A stretch of 64,000 nucleotides of DNA from Pelistega sp. (GTDB lineage: Bacteria > Pseudomonadota > Gammaproteobacteria > Burkholderiales > Burkholderiaceae_B): the NCBI GenBank assembly GCA_030538255.1, contig JAUNUI010000008.1:22833-86832 (forward strand), read 5' to 3'. The notes below the pieces were generated by a model that was not told where the DNA came from, searched no databases, and saw only the letters and a program-made list of their open reading frames with translations. Below, in pieces: positions 28,367 to 36,979 of this stretch (the stretch's first letter is position 1; every line of letters starts with the position of its first letter). The position numbers were made by a program, and so were the translations under genes.

Positions 28367-29572
28367 ATGAATACTTCAGTGCCGTCAACTCCTTATTTAT
28401 CCACACCAATTCTGCTCTTGATGGCTGTGGCCTGTGGCTTATGTGCGGGTGGTAATTACTTTAATCAACCACTCTTAAACTCCATTGCCCAGGACTTGCA
28501 AATCAGTGAAGCAACTGCCTCGCTAACCGTCACGGTTGCGCAAGTCAGTTATGCACTCGGCTTACTTTTTATCGTGCCCTTGGGTGATATGTTTGAGCGT
28601 CGACGTTTGGTCTTCGTCTTAATGTTGTTGGCAGCAATGGGGCAATTTACCAGTGCCTTAGCCATGAATAGTGAAATCTTATTCATCGGCATGGGTGCCG
28701 CGGGTTTGTTTTCAGTGGCGGCCCAAGTCTTGGTGCCTCTTGCTGCGATGCTCTCTGCTCCAGAATCAAGTGGCCGAGCAGTCGGTATTGTGATGAGTGG
28801 TTTGCTTACAGGCATCTTACTTGCACGTAGCGCTGCTGGTTTACTCTCTACAGTGGGTGGTTGGCAAACAGTCTATTGGCTGGCCGGAGGCTTAATGGTA
28901 TTGATCGCCATTATCCTGTGGCTCAGCTTACCTAACTCACGCAGCCCAAAGAAGATTTCCTATGCTGCGGTATTCCGCTCTATGCTGACGCTACTTAAGC
29001 AACACTCGATTTTGCGGACACGTTCGCTACTAGGGGCCTTATGCTTTGCCTCAGTCAGCACCCTATTCTCGACCATGGCGCTCTTACTTGCAGGCCCAGA
29101 ACATGGTCTGAATGACTCAGAAATTGGTCTCGTTGGCTTAATTGGTGTTGCGGGTGCTTTAATGGCATCATACGCTGGACGCTTATATGACAAAGGATAT
29201 GGGCAGCAGGTCACTAAAGCTGGCTTAGTTATTTTTGTCTTTAGTTGGGTGATGTTATATATGGGTGGTAGCAGTTTGGGCTGGTTTATTGCAGGTTTGC
29301 TATTTATCGATCTGGCCCTACAAGGCATGCATATCTGTAATCAAAATATGGTGTATAAACTGGCCCCTGAAGCGCGTTCACGCATTAATTCGGTCTATAT
29401 GACAAGTTATTTTTGTGGTGCCGCACTCGGTTCAACGCTAGGCACGATAGCTTGGAATTACTATGCTTGGCATGGCGTGTGCATACTCGGGTCGGTATTC
29501 GTGGCCTTAGCAGCACTTGTCTTTTGGTGCGAACGTAGACAATCTAACGCAACAGTAACTTCACTGGTTTAG
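28367..29572 (+). CDS. MFS transporter
   Basis: Twelve-helix major facilitator superfamily carrier of 401 residues. GNYFNQPLLNSIAQDLQIS at the N-terminus and FIVPLGDMFERRRLVFVLML (motif A) between helices 2 and 3 resemble the proton-coupled efflux group that includes YnfM-like and arabinose-exporter-like proteins; GLLTGILLARSAAGLL is motif C-like. Substrate unknown. The start codon follows a 9-bp hairpin. It converges with barstar, and the gap is filled by a 37-bp repeat that begins at its stop codon. Confidence 0.88.
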   Translation: MNTSVPSTPYLSTPILLLMAVACGLCAGGNYFNQPLLNSIAQDLQISEATASLTVTVAQVSYALGLLFIVPLGDMFERRRLVFVLMLLAAMGQFTSALAMNSEILFIGMGAAGLFSVAAQVLVPLAAMLSAPESSGRAVGIVMSGLLTGILLARSAAGLLSTVGGWQTVYWLAGGLMVLIAIILWLSLPNSRSPKKISYAAVFRSMLTLLKQHSILRTRSLLGALCFASVSTLFSTMALLLAGPEHGLNDSEIGLVGLIGVAGALMASYAGRLYDKGYGQQVTKAGLVIFVFSWVMLYMGGSSLGWFIAGLLFIDLALQGMHICNQNMVYKLAPEARSRINSVYMTSYFCGAALGSTLGTIAWNYYAWHGVCILGSVFVALAALVFWCERRQSNATVTSLV

Positions 29573-29682
29573 GCTTGAGCGGGCGAATCATCTAAAACAT
29601 CAAATCTAAACTTGAGCAGAAAAATCTTCTAAGACCTCAAATTTAGGCTTTAGCAGGCGTATTTTCAGACTCATCAAGCACA
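29572..29682. repeat. 37-bp tandem repeat joining two gene ends
   Basis: Three imperfect 37-base units: 29572-29608, 29609-29645 and 29646-29682. The first starts at the last base of the MFS stop codon; the third lies inside the barstar coding sequence and encodes its C-terminal residues. The non-coding units therefore look like copies of the barstar 3' end. Confidence 0.85.
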
Positions 29683-30002
29683 ATCTGTGCGTCTGCACGC
29701 TCTTGTGCGATTGCTCTAAAAATATCAATCAAACCTTCGTAATATAACTCGCCTAATTTATCAGCACTCGTAGCATGGTCTAGCCAGATAATTTTAAAAG
29801 GCCCAGGCACGTCAGTGCCTAAGCTATTGTAAAGTGCATCTAAATTACGGCCAAAGTATTTCGGCAGGCAAATCGTCTCTAATAAGCGGTCATAGACATC
29901 ATCGACTGACTGGATATTCTTCAGTTCGCAGACGCGCAAATGCGGACGTACATCTTTCTTCTGTTTCTTCTTTAATTGGCGTGGGTTATGTTTTACTGGC
30001 AT
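29643..30002 (-). CDS. Barstar-family ribonuclease inhibitor
   Basis: Cytoplasmic inhibitor predicted to neutralise the barnase-type RNase encoded immediately upstream. The barstar signature is CLPKYFGRNLDALYNSLGTD (about residues 46-65), with the Tyr, Asn, Asp and Ala that pack against the barnase active site in the known complex. A basic N-terminal extension (KKKQKKD) precedes it. 119 residues. The start codon overlaps the end of the RNase gene by 10 bases, so the pair is coupled. The last dozen codons fall in a 37-bp repeat. Confidence 0.9.
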   Translation of the reverse strand: MPVKHNPRQLKKKQKKDVRPHLRVCELKNIQSVDDVYDRLLETICLPKYFGRNLDALYNSLGTDVPGPFKIIWLDHATSADKLGELYYEGLIDIFRAIAQERADAQIVLDESENTPAKA

Positions 30003-30628
30003 GTTGGCACCTTTTTAAAGCTGTCATAATGATCAATGGTGACATAGCGCTCACCATCGCGACTAAAGACGATTCGTTTTGCATTACGTTTCTTGCCTCG
30101 ATAATCGAGGTCTGCTTCTTGCCATTGGCCTTGGGGAAGACGGCGCTCAAAGTTACCAAAGCGGTCACCACCTATAGATTTGCCACGCAAGGCAGGCACG
30201 GAATTAAAATAGGTACCAGGGCTCCAACCCAATTCAGCCGCTTGCTTTTTCGTGACAAAATAATTCGGCAAGCGCTTATGGGCATCAAGGTGTCGCACAA
30301 TCTCACTTAATTGCGCCACATCAATCTGTTGCTTTAACTCTTGCTGATTGAAGTTAGCCAAGACGAGTTCACAAGCATTCGCTGACGCTCCCTTCCCTCC
30401 TGACGCGCCTTGAACTCCCTTCCCTCCTGAGCTACTTGCAGCATCACGCTTGGTATCTTGCTTCGCAGCTTGCGCAGCTTGCTTCTCTGCCTCATTAGGT
30501 GCCTTACCCATAGCCCATACAGGAGACGCAATACTTGATAAACCTAAGGCAAGACACAGCACGCCAAGACCTACTGTCTTAGCGTATCTGCGCTCAGCTT
30601 GTTTTAGGAAAGATTGAGTACCTAACAC
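29993..30628 (-). CDS. Secreted barnase-type guanyl-specific ribonuclease
   Basis: Exported RNase of the N1/T1/barnase family. A signal peptide (TVGLGVLCLALGLSSIA ... VWA) precedes an Ala/Lys/Gly-rich linker with GGKG twice. The catalytic domain (about residue 95 on) aligns with barnase: RLPNYFVTKKQAAELGW, GKSIGGDRFGNFERRLP, WQEADLDY with catalytic Glu, RNAKRIVF with the conserved Arg, and TIDHYDSF with catalytic His. All four key residues (Lys, Glu, Arg, His) are present. The frame opens at TTG 30640; GTG 30628 is chosen as the better start, not certain. Function may be nutrient scavenging or competition. Confidence 0.88.
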   Translation of the reverse strand: MLGTQSFLKQAERRYAKTVGLGVLCLALGLSSIASPVWAMGKAPNEAEKQAAQAAKQDTKRDAASSSGGKGVQGASGGKGASANACELVLANFNQQELKQQIDVAQLSEIVRHLDAHKRLPNYFVTKKQAAELGWSPGTYFNSVPALRGKSIGGDRFGNFERRLPQGQWQEADLDYRGKKRNAKRIVFSRDGERYVTIDHYDSFKKVPTCQ

Positions 30629-30924
30629 CGTGCCACCCAAAGAATAAGAAAAATTCCCACTAGTATAAGCGATTTCTATGTAGTCTTGATGGCAATGCTT
30701 AGGCTATTCTGTTGTACAAAAGCCACCAATATACGGCTATCATATAGCGTATGATAAGGACTGCCTTATTGTCTTTAGTATGCGAAGCGTATGGCTCTGC
30801 TTATAAAGTCTATGTCTGCGCATATGAAACCTCGCACATAAAACCTATGTACCTATGACTGCAGATATAAAACCTATTCCTCTATATTTGAAATATAGTA
30901 AAGATCGCAAAGTTGGAACCAAAT

Positions 30925-32199
30925 ATGGCCTCACAATTCTCACTTCTAGGCTCTCGTCTTTTTGCCCCCTTTTTCTGGGTTCAGTTCGGTGGCGCTAGTA
31001 ATGATAACTTGTTTAAGTTTGGTGTAACCTTACTCTTAACTTATCAACTACCAACGACACTTTTTGATAGTTCTTTGGCTGGTGTGGTGATTGGTGGGCT
31101 GTTTATTCTTCCCTTCTTACTCTTCTCAGCCACTGCGGGTCAATTGGCCGACTACTACCCCAGTGATTTAATTATGCGTCGAGTGAAAGATCTCGAGATT
31201 CTCATTATGGCTATCGCAATTTGGGGCTTCTACGCGGAGCAGGCTTGGATTCTCTTGCTGTGCATTTTCTTAATGGGCCTGCATTCAACATTTTTCGGTC
31301 CGGTGAAATATGCCTATCTGCCGCAAACTTTAGCTAAGGAACAATTAATGGGCGCCAATGCTCTGGTGCAAATGGGTACATTCTTAGCTATTTTGATCGG
31401 TAATTTACTCGCCGGCATCTTCCTAAGTTTGCCACAACAAGGAATTCTATTCTTGGCTTTAGCATGTTTTCTACTCGCCTTATTAGGGCGTGTCATGGCA
31501 CAGTTTCTGCCTCGTGCCAGCGATAAAGTGGCTACCGAGCGTATTAACTGGAATCCCATCTCTGAAATCAGTAAAAACTTAAAACTCGCCTATCAACAAA
31601 AAACTCTCTTTATCACCATGCTGCTGATCAGCTGGATGTGGTTCTTTGGTGCGGTCTATCTAAATTTATTTCCTATACTTAGTAAGGACATACTGCGTGC
31701 AGATGAATCGGTCGCCAGTTTAATCCTCGCGATTTTTGCTATCGGTATAGGCCTAGGTGCTTTATTCTGTGAACGCCTAGCACAAAGAAAGTGGCCATTA
31801 TCCTTGCTTGGCGCACTAGGTATGAGCTTATTCTCCTGTACTTTGTATTGGCTCATTCAAGCAAAACAGTCGGCAGATTTAATCAATATCATGCCATTTA
31901 TCGTCAATCGAGATAATTGGCCACTTCTCATTGCGTTTCTAGGTTTGAGTATCAGCATAGGTCTCTTTATCGTCCCCTTATATACCCAGTTACAGCAAAC
32001 CAGTGAGCGTCGATTTGTCGCCAGAATCATTGCCGCAAATAATATTTTAAATTCAATCTATTTAATTGCAAGTTCTTTAATTGTCGGCTTCTTATTAAGC
32101 GCGAATTTTACCGTACAAGAAATTTTTCTAGGCTTAGGTTTAATTAATTTAATTTATTGTTTTGTGCTGCTTAATCAACTTCAACGACTCAGAACCTGA
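30925..32199 (+). CDS. lplT: Lysophospholipid transporter LplT-like MFS protein
   Basis: Twelve-helix MFS protein of the LplT family, which flips lysophospholipids inward across the inner membrane. WVQFGGASNDNLFKFGVTLL at the N-terminus, STFFGPVKYAYLPQTLAKEQ and GANALVQMGTFLAILIGNLL are diagnostic. In many bacteria LplT works with, or is fused to, the Aas acyltransferase; here there is no aas next to it and the protein ends at 424 residues without an acyltransferase domain. The frame opens at TTG 30913, but ATG 30925 has GGAA upstream and fits the family. The 280-base gap before it has no gene. Confidence 0.85.
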   Translation: MASQFSLLGSRLFAPFFWVQFGGASNDNLFKFGVTLLLTYQLPTTLFDSSLAGVVIGGLFILPFLLFSATAGQLADYYPSDLIMRRVKDLEILIMAIAIWGFYAEQAWILLLCIFLMGLHSTFFGPVKYAYLPQTLAKEQLMGANALVQMGTFLAILIGNLLAGIFLSLPQQGILFLALACFLLALLGRVMAQFLPRASDKVATERINWNPISEISKNLKLAYQQKTLFITMLLISWMWFFGAVYLNLFPILSKDILRADESVASLILAIFAIGIGLGALFCERLAQRKWPLSLLGALGMSLFSCTLYWLIQAKQSADLINIMPFIVNRDNWPLLIAFLGLSISIGLFIVPLYTQLQQTSERRFVARIIAANNILNSIYLIASSLIVGFLLSANFTVQEIFLGLGLINLIYCFVLLNQLQRLRT

Positions 32200-32570
32200 A
32201 TAGCTTAAGATCCACTACGCACTCAGACTAGATTCAGGTTGAGCCGCTACCTTGAATCCTTGAATTCCACGCTGTGAGCAAAAAGGCGCAGATGTTCACC
32301 AACCTAATATTGCCTGAATATATGACACTAATTTATGACTCTAATTTATGTCTCCTCAGGATCAACACTTACTGCAAACACTTACGAATACATACGACTG
32401 GTTTCATCACATTGCAAAAAACATGATTTAAGGGTATCCATACAAAACGTATGAGTTTATAATGCAGAGATTGAGGTGCTAATTAACAATGCTTATCACT
32501 TCACATCTAACGACTCAATATTTATAGGTGTGCACAACACCATGCTCTACCCGTTATACGAAGGACCGTA
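32193..32570. other. Gene-free stretch before 32571, with inverted repeat and promoter
   Basis: The end of lplT (AACCTGAAT, 32193-32201) is repeated in inverted form at 32232-32240, giving a 9-bp stem with a 30-base loop. Near 32320-32350 the 13-14 base element tgacactaattta recurs twice. TATAAT at 32458-32463 is a perfect -10 box (weak -35) and probably serves the gene at 32571. CATAC and GTATG form a small inverted repeat just ahead of it. Confidence 0.55.
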
Positions 32571-33062
32571 ATGAAATCATTTGGCAAATTCCTGCTATTG
32601 TTGGCGTTTATTGGCGCATTAATTCTAATTTCTTGGAAACTACTCGATAGTTCCTTGTTTGACACTGAGGAGGATCCACCAGCACTTACCTCGAGTCAAA
32701 CATTGCCTAGTGAAGCGCCCAAGCCAGTGGAGCCACCAACGCTCTCAAGCGACGATGTCTATTCCAGTACCTCCGCTGATGATTCCAATATTGCGCCATC
32801 GCCTAATCTAACCTGCGAAGCGGCGGACGAAATTGTTGGACAATTATATGATTTACGTATAGCCGACAAGACTGAGGAAGACGTTGCTGGCTTTATTACG
32901 AATGACGATAATATTCCTGATGAGCAAGTTGATTCTTTCTTGAATTTTGCCAAGAGCCTTTGGGCTACACCTAAAGATCAATTGGTCGCTCGTGACGCCT
33001 TTATTCAGCAGTTTATGCAACAGTGCCGTGGTATTGAGCAAGAGAATCAATCAGCTCAATAA
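32571..33062 (+). CDS. Hypothetical membrane-anchored protein
   Basis: Not recognised. An N-terminal membrane anchor (FLLLLAFIGALILISWKLL, residues 7-25) is followed by a Pro/Ser/Asp-rich, probably disordered linker (about 30-80) and a small helical domain with two cysteines (TCEAADEIVGQLYDLRIADK ... FIQQFMQQC) that could form a disulfide in the periplasm. 163 residues. Single gene with its own -10 box upstream and a terminator downstream. Likely a lineage-specific envelope protein. Confidence 0.65.
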   Translation: MKSFGKFLLLLAFIGALILISWKLLDSSLFDTEEDPPALTSSQTLPSEAPKPVEPPTLSSDDVYSSTSADDSNIAPSPNLTCEAADEIVGQLYDLRIADKTEEDVAGFITNDDNIPDEQVDSFLNFAKSLWATPKDQLVARDAFIQQFMQQCRGIEQENQSAQ

Positions 33063-33187
33063 GCCTTGATTAATATATATATTGATCAATAGCTTATCGA
33101 TTACTCTTATACTCTAAACCCACCTATATATTGATATCCAAGCATGTACTCAGTGCTTTATCCTCATCAATATTCGTTCAATATACT

Positions 33188-33248
33188 AAAGCCCTTAATC
33201 CAATCGCTCCCATAAGAGTAAAAGATTAAGGGCTTTTTCATTGAAACC
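33188..33248. terminator. Bidirectional terminator
   Basis: AAAGCCCTTAATC (33188-33200) pairs with GATTAAGGGCTTT (33234-33246) and is followed by T residues. It lies between the convergent genes at 33062 and 33363 and could serve both. Confidence 0.8.
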
Positions 33249-33362
33249 ACAAAAGTGTAAATCTACGAATTTGAATTAAGGCCTGGACATGCATTAAGGC
33301 CTGAACACTCCGGTGCAAATTGAATTATAGCAGTACCGATAATATTGGCCAGACACCTCAAA

Positions 33363-35054
33363 TCACGACTCCGTCACAATGGGCACCACCTTAGGTTTAG
33401 GTTGGAAACGATAGATTTCATTGAGTTGATGTAGCATACTTTGTTCCGTACCTGAGGGGCTAAATGAGTCCGCCTTAGCAAGCGGCCAAGCCACTTCGTA
33501 TAAACGGAAACGATAGTTCCCCTTCAATAAATCCCCTTCCTCTAATGCAGGATAAATCGCCGAAAGTAACTTTACGTCCGTTGCAGAAACACGCCGTACG
33601 ATATGGTGAGCGCGTAAAGAGCAAGGATGCTTTAAACCAGCCGCTTCAAGGATTTCAGATAAGGCATGAAGTGTATTACGATGAAAATTATAAACACGTT
33701 GTGATTTATCACCAACATCCAAGCCTTGAACACGCGCTGGATCCTGAGTTGCCACCCCTGTTGGGCACTTACCTGTATGACAGACCTGCGCTTGAATACA
33801 ACCAACCGCAAACATAAAACCACGTGCGCTATTACACCAATCGGCCCCTAATGCCATGGTACGCGCAATGTCAAAAGCCGAGATAATCTTACCTGCCGCA
33901 CCAATCTTAATGTGCTGACGTATGCCAATACCGACCAAGGTATTATGAACGATACGTAAGCCTTCACGTAAGGGTGTGCCCACATGGTCAGAGAACTCCA
34001 CAGGGGCTGCACCTGTTCCCCCTTCAGCACCATCAACCACGATAAAATCAGGATAAATTTGCGTCTCAAGCATGGCCTTAGCAATCGCAAAGAACTCCCA
34101 AGCATGGCCAATACATAGTTTAAAGCCTACAGGCTTGCCGCCTGATAAATTACGTAGGTGCTGGATAAAATGCAATAAGCCAATCGGTGAGTCAAATTCA
34201 GGGTGTGCTGATGGTGAGATACAATCTTCACCAATAGGGACGCCACGTGCAAGTGAAATTTCAGCGGTCACTTTAGCGCCTGGCAGAATACCGCCCTGAC
34301 CTGGCTTAGCACCCTGCGACAACTTAAGTTCAATCATCTTCACGTTCGGATGCGCAGACTTCTCAGCAAATACTTTATCATTAAAGCGTCCATTCAGATC
34401 ACGACAGCCAAAGTACCCGGAGCCGATATTCCAAATAAGGTCACCACCCCCATCAAGGTGATAACGGCTGATACCACCCTCGCCCGTATCATGCGCAAAA
34501 CCACCTAATTTGGCGCCAATATTTAAGGCCGAAATCGCATTCGATGATAAGGCCCCAAAGCTCATGGCTGACACATTGAAAATTGACATGCTATACGGTT
34601 GCTTGCATTGTGGTCCACCTATCTGAATACGAAAGTCAGTATCCTCTATCTTGCTTGGATGCATTGAATGGTTAATCCACTCATAATTATCCTCATAGAC
34701 CCCTTTGATCGTACCGAAGGGGCGCTTATCAATCTGCTGCTTAGCACGCTGATAGACAATTGAGCGCTGCACCCGTGAGAAAGGTAGATTCTCTGTATCA
34801 TCCTCAATAAAATATTGGCGGATTTCCGGGCGAATTGCTTCAAAGATAAAGCGTAGATTACCGATAACAGGATAATTCCGTCGTACCGAGTGCTTGCTTT
34901 GAATAAGGTCATAAATCCCCACCAAAGTCAGTAAACCGCAAGGGATAGCAAGGAATAGCCATGACAGCTTATAGAAACTTAGAATCAGTCCAATAATAAA
35001 ACCAATGATAAGTAAGGCAAAAACTAAATAGCGTGAGAATAGACGATTCAGCAT
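33363..35054 (-). CDS. FMN-binding glutamate synthase family protein
   Basis: Membrane-anchored relative of the FMN/iron-sulfur core of glutamate synthase (GltB central domain), without the glutamine amidotransferase part. Two N-terminal helices (YLVFALLIIGFIIGLILSFY, LSWLFLAIPCGLLTLVGIYD) are followed by the TIM-barrel: FNVSAMSFGALSSNAISAL, KLSQGAKPGQGGILPGAKVT, FIVVDGAEGGTGAAPVEFSD, and the cysteine cluster VGCIQAQVCHTGKCPTGVAT for a 3Fe-4S-type centre. The frame opens at TTG 35123; ATG 35054 (GGA nine bases upstream) starts right before the first helix and is chosen (563 residues). Physiological substrate unknown. Confidence 0.85.
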   Translation of the reverse strand: MLNRLFSRYLVFALLIIGFIIGLILSFYKLSWLFLAIPCGLLTLVGIYDLIQSKHSVRRNYPVIGNLRFIFEAIRPEIRQYFIEDDTENLPFSRVQRSIVYQRAKQQIDKRPFGTIKGVYEDNYEWINHSMHPSKIEDTDFRIQIGGPQCKQPYSMSIFNVSAMSFGALSSNAISALNIGAKLGGFAHDTGEGGISRYHLDGGGDLIWNIGSGYFGCRDLNGRFNDKVFAEKSAHPNVKMIELKLSQGAKPGQGGILPGAKVTAEISLARGVPIGEDCISPSAHPEFDSPIGLLHFIQHLRNLSGGKPVGFKLCIGHAWEFFAIAKAMLETQIYPDFIVVDGAEGGTGAAPVEFSDHVGTPLREGLRIVHNTLVGIGIRQHIKIGAAGKIISAFDIARTMALGADWCNSARGFMFAVGCIQAQVCHTGKCPTGVATQDPARVQGLDVGDKSQRVYNFHRNTLHALSEILEAAGLKHPCSLRAHHIVRRVSATDVKLLSAIYPALEEGDLLKGNYRFRLYEVAWPLAKADSFSPSGTEQSMLHQLNEIYRFQPKPKVVPIVTES

Positions 35055-35421
35055 GGGGAAAATCCAAGAGAAAATACAGATAATGGCAAAGCATGAATGC
35101 CATATGCCACTGTTAGTTAACAAGCAGCTGACGAAGCCGCGGTGTTGTGAGAAATAGTATCATATGCCACTAATGCCAAGCAATGAGGCGTTACAGCATA
35201 ACGCTTTATGATGACAGCTTGATGGAAATAGAAAAAACCTTACCCTGTTCAGTGGTTTAATAGGAACTGTAGGGGATAGAGACGTTTATGGGATAGAGAC
35301 TCTTATCGGGCAGAAACGGATATAGTTATGCTTACGACCTAGCTTATGACTATATAGTTATGCTTACGACCTAGGCTCTTAAGTATCGAATAAAGCCAAA
35401 TCACGCCAAACCCGCAAACAT
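35055..35421. other. Gene-free stretch with short repeats
   Basis: No ORF of note. Direct repeat tatagttatgcttacgacc occurs at about 35320-35340 and again near 35352-35372; ggatagagac occurs twice near 35275-35300. The region should include the promoter of the glutamate-synthase-like gene on the minus strand. Confidence 0.5.
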
Positions 35422-35454
35422 AAAAAATCCCTGTCTTGAAGACAGGGATTTTTT
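35422..35454. terminator. Strong terminator after the lipoprotein gene
   Basis: AAAAAATCCCTGTC (35422-35435) and GACAGGGATTTTTT (35441-35454) form a perfect 14-bp stem with a 5-base loop and T-tracts on both strands. It ends the minus-strand lipoprotein gene at 35522. Confidence 0.93.
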
Positions 35455-35521
35455 GGCGAGAGTAGAGTTCTAGGCTTGTCGATAGACTTCGCTAAAGAAC
35501 AATTCTACTAAGCAGGCCTAA

Positions 35522-36004
35522 TTATTGTGCTTGTTGACCAGCTACTGCACCAACGATAGCTTGTGCTGTTTGGGCGTCACGAGTCAAGAACATGAAGTCT
35601 GTACCTTGTGTTACACCACTTAGTGAAGCAACTTGACCACCGATAACGGTTACATAGCCTTGGTTTTGAGGTACTTTACCTAGGGCATTAACACCTTCAG
35701 CATTCAAACCTAGGCGCACAAAGTGACGGCCTTGGTTGTCTTGAATTGGCTCAATCGCTGTCAAGTGGGCACGTGTTAATGTTGGCTCTTGAGCAACATA
35801 GATCACTTGTTGTTCAGAGATACGAACTGGACGATAGCCTGTTACTTGGCGATCAGAAGCAGCATACACTTCAACAGCTGCGCCTTGTTGTTGAGTTTGA
35901 GCGGCTGGGTCAGTAGCAGCAGTGCTAGAACCTGTTGTCTGACAACCCGCTAAAACAGCAGCTAAAGGTAAAACCACAAGAGCTAATTTGCGTGATAATT
36001 TCAT
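35522..36004 (-). CDS. Lipoprotein, possible SecD-head-like domain
   Basis: Outer membrane or periplasmic lipoprotein of unknown function. The signal MKLSRKLALVVLPLAAVLAG ends in lipobox LAGC. A Gln/Ala/Thr-rich linker follows, then about 110 residues (TLTRAHLTAIEPIQDN, VRLGLNAEGVNALGK, TVIGGQVASLSGVTQG, DAQTAQAIVG) whose pattern resembles the head of the SecD P1 domain (LxLNxEGxxxL ... GxVxSxPxI). The likeness is by eye. ATG 36004 is preceded by GGATTGGAT and preferred to TTG 36010. It is followed by a strong terminator and preceded by a related lipoprotein gene. Confidence 0.75.
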   Translation of the reverse strand: MKLSRKLALVVLPLAAVLAGCQTTGSSTAATDPAAQTQQQGAAVEVYAASDRQVTGYRPVRISEQQVIYVAQEPTLTRAHLTAIEPIQDNQGRHFVRLGLNAEGVNALGKVPQNQGYVTVIGGQVASLSGVTQGTDFMFLTRDAQTAQAIVGAVAGQQAQ

Positions 36005-36122
36005 ATCCAATCCTTTTTTGTAAGAAATATTCTCTAAAGTATAACAAACTGTCTTAAAAACAAAACTATAAATAAGTAATTTTTGTAAAGAAAGTGTATC
36101 TTAAAGTATGCACTAAAGCTAA

Positions 36123-36683
36123 CTATTTGTTTTTACGAATTAAGTCAGCTGCATCACGAGCCGCTAAGAGCGTAGGCATTGGTAATAATAATACACCATC
36201 TTCAAGTTTTGCACCTGAACTATTGACAGTTGAGAACACAGAGTCATTCATACTGGCTAATACGGTAGCCGCTTTCACTTGTTTTAAGGCTGAGTTTAAA
36301 CGAGCATTACCCGCATCATTCAAGCGTAATGCTAGCGCTGGTTGGTCTAAAGCAGTTTTGGCAACGAACGCAGTGCGCACATCTTCTTGACTCACTACTG
36401 GGCCCGTTGTGTAATACGTCACATTGCCAGAGTTCACCGCTACGTCTTGCTTAACTGTATTGCTTGTGGTTTTTTTGCCTTTCTTCGTGGTGTTAGTTAC
36501 CGTACCCTTGGTAGTAGAACCAACGTATAGTTGAAATTTATTGGCGGATTTGCCAGATTTCGCAACCACTGGCGCTGGTGTCGCATCGCCAACTGTGCTG
36601 CTTTGGCCATTACTACCTGTAGCCAAGCAGGCGCTCAATAAACTAGATAAACCAGCTAGCACTAAAACACGAGTAACTTTCAT
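36123..36683 (-). CDS. Lipoprotein, probable distant paralogue of its neighbour
   Basis: The signal MKVTRVLVLAGLSSLLSA ends in lipobox LSAC. A Lys/Thr-rich middle (TTKGTVTNTTKKGKKTTSN) precedes a domain (VVSQEDVRTAFVAKTALDQ, LALRLNDAGNARLNSALKQ, DGVLLLPMPTLLAARDAADL) with the same layout as the lipoprotein encoded downstream: a leading strand/helix, LxLNxxGxxxL, a central strand pair and a final helix. They are probably ancient duplicates, but identity is low. ATG 36683 with GGAAGA upstream is preferred to TTG 36689. Function unknown. Confidence 0.72.
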   Translation of the reverse strand: MKVTRVLVLAGLSSLLSACLATGSNGQSSTVGDATPAPVVAKSGKSANKFQLYVGSTTKGTVTNTTKKGKKTTSNTVKQDVAVNSGNVTYYTTGPVVSQEDVRTAFVAKTALDQPALALRLNDAGNARLNSALKQVKAATVLASMNDSVFSTVNSSGAKLEDGVLLLPMPTLLAARDAADLIRKNK

Positions 36684-36780
36684 AAACAATCTTCCAAAAA
36701 ATATAAAGCTATAAAACTAAGAACTAAGATAAAACAAAAATACCAGATAGTAGTGTTAACAAATGAATTGAACAATACTC

Positions 36781-36809
36781 AATAATGCTATGAATTATAT
36801 AGCATTATT
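36781..36809. other. Hairpin upstream of the lipoprotein pair
   Basis: AATAATGCTAT (36781-36791) pairs with ATAGCATTATT (36799-36809) across a 7-base loop. It lies about 100 bases upstream of the lipoprotein start at 36683, inside a 296-base gene-free gap. No T-tract follows on the plus strand. An operator or structured 5' leader are both possible. Confidence 0.55.
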
Positions 36810-36979
36810 ATGAAAAAATACTACCTTTATTTTGTTAAAAACACGTTTACAACGTTAAACTTAGTAAAACTGAATCGCATCTAAGTAAGGGGCGAGTAAT
36901 TAGCTGTCATACAGCGTGATACAGTTAACGCCCTCCCCGCTTATAAACGGCAGAGTTTTACTTCGATGGCTGCTAAAAC

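Noticed and set aside
29834-30310. 158-codon plus-strand ORF across barnase/barstar
   Set aside because: It is antisense to two well-supported genes and has no recognisable domain.
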